A stretch of 64,000 bases of DNA from Tupaia tana (Eukaryota > Chordata > Mammalia > Scandentia > Tupaiidae), in NCBI GenBank assembly GCA_026018925.1, contig JAKSZU010000008.1:4457915-4521914 (forward strand), given 5' to 3'. Below the pieces are notes generated by a model that made no database searches, had not been told where the DNA came from, and saw nothing but the letters and a program-made list of their open reading frames with translations. Position numbers and translations under genes: made by a program. Of this stretch, positions 58,598 through 64,000 are shown one piece after another (within the stretch, counting starts at the first letter, position 1; each line of letters opens with the position of its first letter).

Positions 58598-59410
58598 AAT
58601 AAGCCCCTGGGTAACTCAGGAAGGTAGCCCTCTCACAGCTGCCTCCGTGCCTAACTCAGGCAACCCCCGGTCATTTGGATTCCTGCAGTTTTCCAGTGAG
58701 GATTTCCTGACTAATTTATTCAGCGTTCTTACTCTGCACAAATGCTGCTCTGTAACCATCACTAGGCACCAGAGACAGTGCTTCCTCCCAAGAATCTGCA
58801 TTCCACAAAAGGTAGATCCGGGCTGGGTCCTCCGGCGCGGTGTGGAGGAAGCAGGGCTCACGGCACACAGCTCCGTTCCTCCCTGCCGTCCTCCACGCCA
58901 TCGCCGAGTGGGGATGCTCCTAAAGTGTGAACTGGCCACGCTGCCGGGCCGTGTGGCTGCGTGACACCAGCCCCTTCCTGCTGCCTTTCAGACACAGCTC
59001 TTGCACGGTGTAGAAGCCTCCTAATGTCTTGCTCTTTGCTCGCGGCTCAGCGTCGCGTCTGGGGCTGCCCCAGCCTTTGTTGACCCAGCCACTCCCCGCG
59101 CTGTTACGTGTAACTTCCACAGCTGTGTCCTTCCTCCCATGCAGGTCTGTATCCGAAACACTGCCCTCGCCGATATGGTGCACGAGCCTTGTGTGAGAGG
59201 CAAGAACCACAGGCGTACTTCTACCATGGTGTAATCGCGTCTAGATGAGATAGCAGTACTAATTTCTTTATCCAAGCTCAAATGCAGTCCCAGGATACAA
59301 GAGCAATTCATATATCAATAAAGACATATATTGACAAGTACAGTACCACCCAAAGAAATGAGTAGAAAACAGACATAAGCTTTCATAGAATTCCATGATC
59401 TTTTTACCTT
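58598..59410. other. Intron, nothing recognised
   Basis: GC-rich at 58.8-59.2 kb. Opposed open frames there have no recognisable domains. Confidence 0.45.
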
Positions 59411-59458
59411 TATATATGTATATATACACACACACACAAACATATATATATATATACA
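59411..59458. repeat. (TA)/(CA) compound microsatellite
   Basis: tatatatgtatatata, then (CA)5-6, then a further TA run. Confidence 0.9.
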
Positions 59459-59469
59459 CTTAAAGAATT

Positions 59470-59628
59470 ATTTTATTTAACTTTATTTATTTTTAATTGG
59501 ACCAAAGAGGGACAGAGTGAGAGAGAGAAAAGGAAAGTGAGAAAGCAAACCACCAGGTCTGGGACTTGAACCATGGTCAGCCAAGTGGGAGTCCAGCACC
59601 CTTAACCACTATGCCACCTGCTGGTCCC
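59470..59628 (-). repeat. Short-subfamily SINE (internally deleted)
   Basis: Reverse copy, gaaagtgagaaagcaaacca at the shared junction, ending cacctgctggtccc. Confidence 0.85.
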
Positions 59629-59805
59629 TTACCTGTATATATTTTTTTTATTCCTCTGTCACAACCAAAATTTATGCTAGTAAAATTAGTATTACTTAAT
59701 GTTCTAGATTTAGTGGCAACGTAATTAATTACATCTGAAGACATATTATGATAAATTCCATACAAGAAGACAACAAATGACTATGAAGATAAGTAAACAG
59801 CAATG

Positions 59806-60034
59806 TTGTTTCTTTCTTTGCTAGCAGGTGCGTGTGCTCACCAGAGAGAGAGAGACAAAGAGAAAGAGGGAAAGTGAGAGAGCACCCCTGGGGGTGGCCT
59901 TGCCAGAGTTCTTTCTCCATTTCCCTTCTCAGGACGTGGACATGCGCATACACCCTGTGTGACTGTCAGGCCAGCGGACCTGGGCTTGAACCACGCAGTC
60001 CAGATGCCTTAATCACCTTGCAACTAGCTGGCCC
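59806..60034 (-). repeat. Old tRNA-derived SINE
   Basis: Diverged reverse copy, gcgtgtgctcaccagagaga to gcaactagctggccc. Confidence 0.78.
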
Positions 60035-61481
60035 ACAGCGTTTTTCTTAAAATGTCTCCTCCTGGGTTTCTCCAAATGTGACCCTTGGCCTCTTTCCCCA
60101 CAAATAAAGGGAAACAGTCACTCCTTGAAGCCTGATGGCATGTGAGCGTGGGCTTGGGCAGGCGTAGACAGATACTGCACACGGAACAGCAGCGTGTGGG
60201 AGGTCTGACTGCTCCGTAAGACCATCGAGACAATTTGCGAGGGAACGAGCGTGTTTGTGGGTATCGTTGGGCACACGGTCAAGAGGCAGGTGCCTGGCGT
60301 TGTGCAGAGTGTAACTGTATCTGGTCCTAGAAGTATCTTGTGACTTGTAAGTGTCCTACGTAGTGAGCTGAAAATCATAGAGATTTGTTCATGGATTTTT
60401 ACACAATATAGCAAAATGTGCTAGCTACGCTTCTCATAAAACTGAGACATGGTATTTGGTTTACATGTGAGCGTTGCTCCAGTATTTCTTAAACAGAAGC
60501 GTTTTCCTGAAGCACAGATACTTGGGGCCGGCAGCAAGGAGGGGATAAGGATGCCGGAGAAGAGTGTATGGAAGCTGGTTTTGCCTGTTTTTGTTAAGCA
60601 TGAAGATTCTCATTAATGCAGTGTGATTTCCCACGTAGATGTTATTAGCGAGCTGCATTTTTGAAGATTCTGCATCTAAGGAATACTTGAGGTGATGCAC
60701 AAACGAGTTTGTTCACCCGCCCGCGTCCCTGCGTTCGGCCAGCTTCGCCCTGCTCTCTGAGGCGGAGGCCAGCCGTGCACGCCCGTGTCCGCAGCACGCA
60801 GTCCTGGCAGGCAGCTTCTGTGCCTTCTCTTCCCACTGAAGTTCTCCCAGCGACTTACACTTGCAAACTTTGAACCACTTCTGACGATGCGTCTTCCCTA
60901 AATGAACAGCTTATAGAAACCTTTTTACTTACACAAGAAAAAAAATCACTTTAAAAAGTGGCAGTATTATTATGAGGAAGAAAAGATGACTCTGAATAGT
61001 CTTGGAGTAAATCAGTAAATTACTTTCCTGGTTTCATGTGTTGCTCTAAATGAGAATCTGAATCTCTCTCCTATTTTAAGAAGAGAATCAGGCATTTGCA
61101 ATAACAGTTCATTTATACCTATGCTCGATAAGTGGGTCTCTGATATTTGGCTAAGGAAATAATTGTAGAAAATCACAGAGGCAGTTAGTATAAAAACTAA
61201 AGATGAACTGTGGAGAGTGACAGGCTTAGGTCGACTCCTATGTATTAACTGTGAGCTAGAATGAATGCGGTCATACTTCCTTAATTGTGTCTTCTGGAAA
61301 ACGGCATTCACCCCAGCTATTGCTGGCTCTCGCGAGGGCTCTAGATAACGCAGGAATAACACAGTGTTTACGCTCGTCCTACTCAATAGCGAAGGCAGTG
61401 CACCACTGAAGGGCGGCAGCAGACCCTAGGAACGTGTCCATGTGCTGCAAGAAGCCTTGCCGAAACGCACAGGGTCGGGCG
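60035..61481. other. Intron, nothing recognised
   Basis: CpG-rich at 60.1-60.3 and 60.7-60.83 kb. No exon recognised. Confidence 0.45.
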
Positions 61482-61612
61482 GCCAGGCGGCGTGGTGGCT
61501 AAGGGCACTGGACTCCCACATGGCCAACTGCGATTTGAGTCCTAGACCTGGCGGCTTGGTGTCTCGCTTTCCTTTTCTCTCTCTCTCTCTGTCTCTGTCT
61601 GGTCAAATTAAT
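61482..61612 (+). repeat. Short-subfamily SINE (internally deleted)
   Basis: The only forward copy of the short type: ccaggcggcgtggtggctaa, B box, then directly ggcttggtgtctcgctttcc and a (CT) run with an AAT-rich tail. Confidence 0.85.
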
Positions 61613-63547
61613 AATAATAATGAAAACTAGAATTAAATAAATAATTTGGCAAAAAGGAAATGCACATGCTCTGTGTGAATGATGTGACGTCAGAGAGGAA
61701 GCATGGATGACCTTTGACATGCCTTGTTCTCGTCACGTGAAATATCCTGCACAATCATACCTCAGTGTTTCATTTTGAATCACGTGTGATCATTTATCAT
61801 TAGCATTCACCCTGTGTAAGGATTGCCGGCCTCATTAGGAAAGCTCAATGCCAAATGCTGACCTCCGGGCAGCCCCAGAAGCCGCTCTATGATGCTGGAG
61901 TCTCATGGCCAGTTTGGGCTGGGATCCCAGGGCCGGCCTGGACCACACTGGCTCTCGCGTGTGCCTGTGATCCTGGTGGGCTGCCTGGAGGAGGGGATCA
62001 TAGTGAAAGGACACACTCTTTAATGGTGCCCCCCCCCCCCCCTTTGGCATAGGCGTGTGTAATCTCTCATACTCTGTCTCTTAAAAAAAAAAAATTAAAT
62101 GATGACTTTAAATTACGAACTGACAAATGCCATTACGTTCAAGGTTCTTTAGAATTTTTTCATTTGCATTAATGCTTTTAAATCAAATTTATATATTTCG
62201 TTGGCCACTCATAAACAAATGATTCTTTTGCAAAACTTATTGTACTTTTGTATTCTTTAATTATGAAAACACTTGGGTCGATAAGTTTTTATTACATCTA
62301 TTCTTGTAACTTGATTTCTCCCCTGGTAGTCTTAATGAATCTTGTAACTACAATATTGAAAGTGCTATGAATTATTGTCTTGTTCTTTATTCACTTTTAC
62401 TTGCAGTTTTTAAGCACATAAAATATTTAATCATGATTTTAAATGCCAGAAATTTCATATTTATTATTTCATGTAATCATCCCAAGAATATGTTGAGTTA
62501 AACACTAGTTTTGACAGTCAAAAACAAGCAGGATTTCATAAGTCAAGAAATAATTTTATATCCTTTTTATTATATACATATTCACTAAATATTTTCTTCT
62601 GAAGTGCATACTTTTATTACTTCTCCAAATGTATTTTGTGGGAGGAGCCGCTTGGTTAGACAATGCTGAATGAGAGTTTTTCATAAAGACATTCTCAGAC
62701 TTCATTGCTTGACCACGTCTGCCCTCAGCGCCCTGGGAGGGCACACGGGGAGGGAGTCTACGCAGCCTCGGAGTCACGAGCGCTCTCTGGGAGGGACTGG
62801 GTCAAATCCCAGATTTCAAACGTTTCTCCATCTGTTGCTGTTAGCTTTGTTTGATTTGTTTCTCCCTCATTTTAGATCCATAAACTTGGTCTCCATCAGG
62901 TTCAACCTTACGTTTATTGCTGGGGACAGGAACAGTCCAGTTCACCAGCGTCCCTGGGTCAAAGCTCTGTAGAGGAGAAGGGGGCCCTGGCCTGCGGAGG
63001 CCGGGGCTGTCACTGCCTGTTCACACGTGGCCACCGTGCCTGGGGCTTTCGTAGTACTGTTCTGTGCCTGCCACGTCCCCAGGTAAAGCCTCCCCTCACA
63101 GGACAGTCACACAGTAAGAGGGAAGCGATGCAGCGTTCTCTTCGTTTGTGTCTGGTCTGTTTCTTTCACAAAATGTCAGATGCCTACCACACCCCAGCTC
63201 CTCTTTTAGGGTCTGGGCTGACCCACTGGGAGCTCTTGCACATGGAAGGAGACATTGATTGCTATTAGGTCTGTGACAGAAACCAGGGAGGCACTGAGCA
63301 AGAGGATTTATGAGGATCTTTAATAACTGGGAGAAAAAGACTCTGAGGCTCTGATCCTTCTACTGGGACCTTCATGACAAGACCGGAACAGTTACAAAAT
63401 AAATTGGGAGAAGAATTTTTCAAGTGGAAGGAACAGAGTATGTTAAGCCAAGAGGCATGGAAGGGTTTCCCTTATCCCAGAAACATGAGAGAGAAAATAG
63501 ACAGATACGTTGGTTGCTTTACAGAAAACGGAGCCCTGCTAACCTTT
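61613..63547. other. Intron, nothing recognised
   Basis: AT-rich with a (C) run of about 13 near 62030-62042. GC-richer at 62.7-63.1 kb. The next SNTG1 exon was looked for and not found. Confidence 0.45.
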
Positions 63548-63725
63548 TTTTCTTGGATAGGTTTTTGCTATAGGGCGTGTGTGCTTGCCAGACAGACAGA
63601 GAGACAGAAAGCGAGAAGTATGCACATGCGCCTGGCGTGAGTTTAAGCCACTGGGTCCGGGACTCGAACTGCGGTCGACTACATGGGAGTCCAGCGACAT
63701 AGCCATTACACTAACTGCTGGTCCC
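63548..63725 (-). repeat. tRNA-derived SINE, young copy with its own deletion
   Basis: Reverse copy missing about 70 bp of the body at a junction different from the short subfamily. Flanks gagccctgctaacctt and gagccctgcttacctt match at 15 of 16. Confidence 0.92.
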
Positions 63726-63804
63726 GAGCCCTGCTTACCTTAAGGCCTTTGTTCTATGACATGATCGGTACTTAGCTGCTTTTAAGCTTATTCATTTGTT
63801 TCTC

Positions 63805-63986
63805 TTTCTAGACAGAGGTAGACAGAGAGCACGGCGCCCTGGCTGCGTTCTCACGCTGCGGTCCATCCGGTTTCAGCCCTGATCACACACACGCATGCCT
63901 CGTGTGCTCAGGAGAGTCCCAGGACCTGAGCCCAGAACTGTCCCCACATGGGTCCGTTTGTTACCACCGAGCTACTGCCAGGCCCC
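63805..63986 (-). repeat. Old tRNA-derived SINE
   Basis: Diverged reverse copy: agacagaggtagacagagag, a GC-rich body, ending gagctactgccaggcccc. Confidence 0.65.
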
Positions 63987-64000
63987 AGGGTATTTAACTT

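Larger units (their letters stand above)
1..64000 (+). other. SNTG1: SNTG1 gene, internal segment
   Basis: The whole window lies inside the gamma-1-syntrophin gene. Gamma-1-syntrophin is a neuronal adaptor of the dystrophin/dystrobrevin complex, with an N-terminal PDZ domain, a PH domain and a C-terminal syntrophin-unique region. Four internal exons occur in order on the + strand, all in phase 0, each with AG before and GT after it. Introns inside the window are 2,754, 34,045 and 4,148 bp, and the last one runs more than 20.9 kb to the window end. The choice of SNTG1 over SNTG2 rests on peptides such as LLDRRKHCFTVQSESGEDLY and CKTYACVLESHL, which I remember from SNTG1; the SNTG2 equivalents differ strongly. 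No promoter, first exon or last exon is present. Confidence 0.93.

Noticed and set aside
58800-59215. GC-rich block as the next SNTG1 exon
   Set aside because: None of the expected peptide (AVLWRYKFSQ, then LKGSSDDGK) appears in any frame on the + strand.

Overview
This window is mammalian nuclear DNA. Placental mammal is the reading, because split exons sit in repeat-rich introns and the repeats include L1, MIR, L2, L3/CR1, MaLR-type LTRs and one very abundant tRNA-derived SINE. It lies inside one gene on the + strand, SNTG1 (gamma-1-syntrophin). Four consecutive in-phase coding exons are visible: 1644-1760, 4515-4586, 38632-38784 and 42933-43025. Together they encode 145 uninterrupted residues, roughly residues 284-428 of a protein of about 517. 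They cover most or all of the PH domain and the start of the C-terminal syntrophin-unique region. The remaining exons must lie outside the window. I saw no second protein-coding gene, no functional RNA gene and no CRISPR. All other long open frames fall in repeats or low-complexity DNA.

The introns are shaped by retrotransposition. About 47 copies of one SINE family are visible, roughly one per 1.4 kb. They are about 240-290 bp long, with a tRNA-like 5' part containing A and B boxes, a purine-rich body, a CT-rich segment and an A-rich tail. They range from CpG-rich young copies with 10-16 bp target-site duplications to decayed ones. There is also an internally deleted short subfamily. The SINE is not Alu, B1/B2, CAN, Bov-tA or lagomorph C as I remember those consensuses, so the host is probably outside primates, rodents, carnivores, ruminants and lagomorphs. 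I do not name the species.

Layout: 1-5 kb holds exons A and B in a cluster of SINEs. The interval 5-38 kb is one 34-kb intron with two reverse L1 fragments, a 97%-identical inverted duplication (10.8-12.5 kb), a long TA tract, a 182-bp compound trinucleotide tract, a MaLR LTR, L2/L3 fossils and a 59-bp minisatellite. Exons C and D (38-43 kb) sit in a GC-rich patch with a second minisatellite. From 43 to 64 kb is the next intron. It contains a 5'-truncated L1 with a perfect 16-bp target-site duplication, and a reverse L1 with ORF1 and ORF2 remnants that has itself been hit by three other elements, one of them a 70-bp mariner-type MITE.

The best second-look items are the inverted duplication, the jump in third-position GC between exons B and C, the weak donor of exon D, the inverted SINE pairs around exon A, the short SINE subfamily and the repeated birth of TG microsatellites at one site inside the SINE. 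I found no undescribed gene system here.
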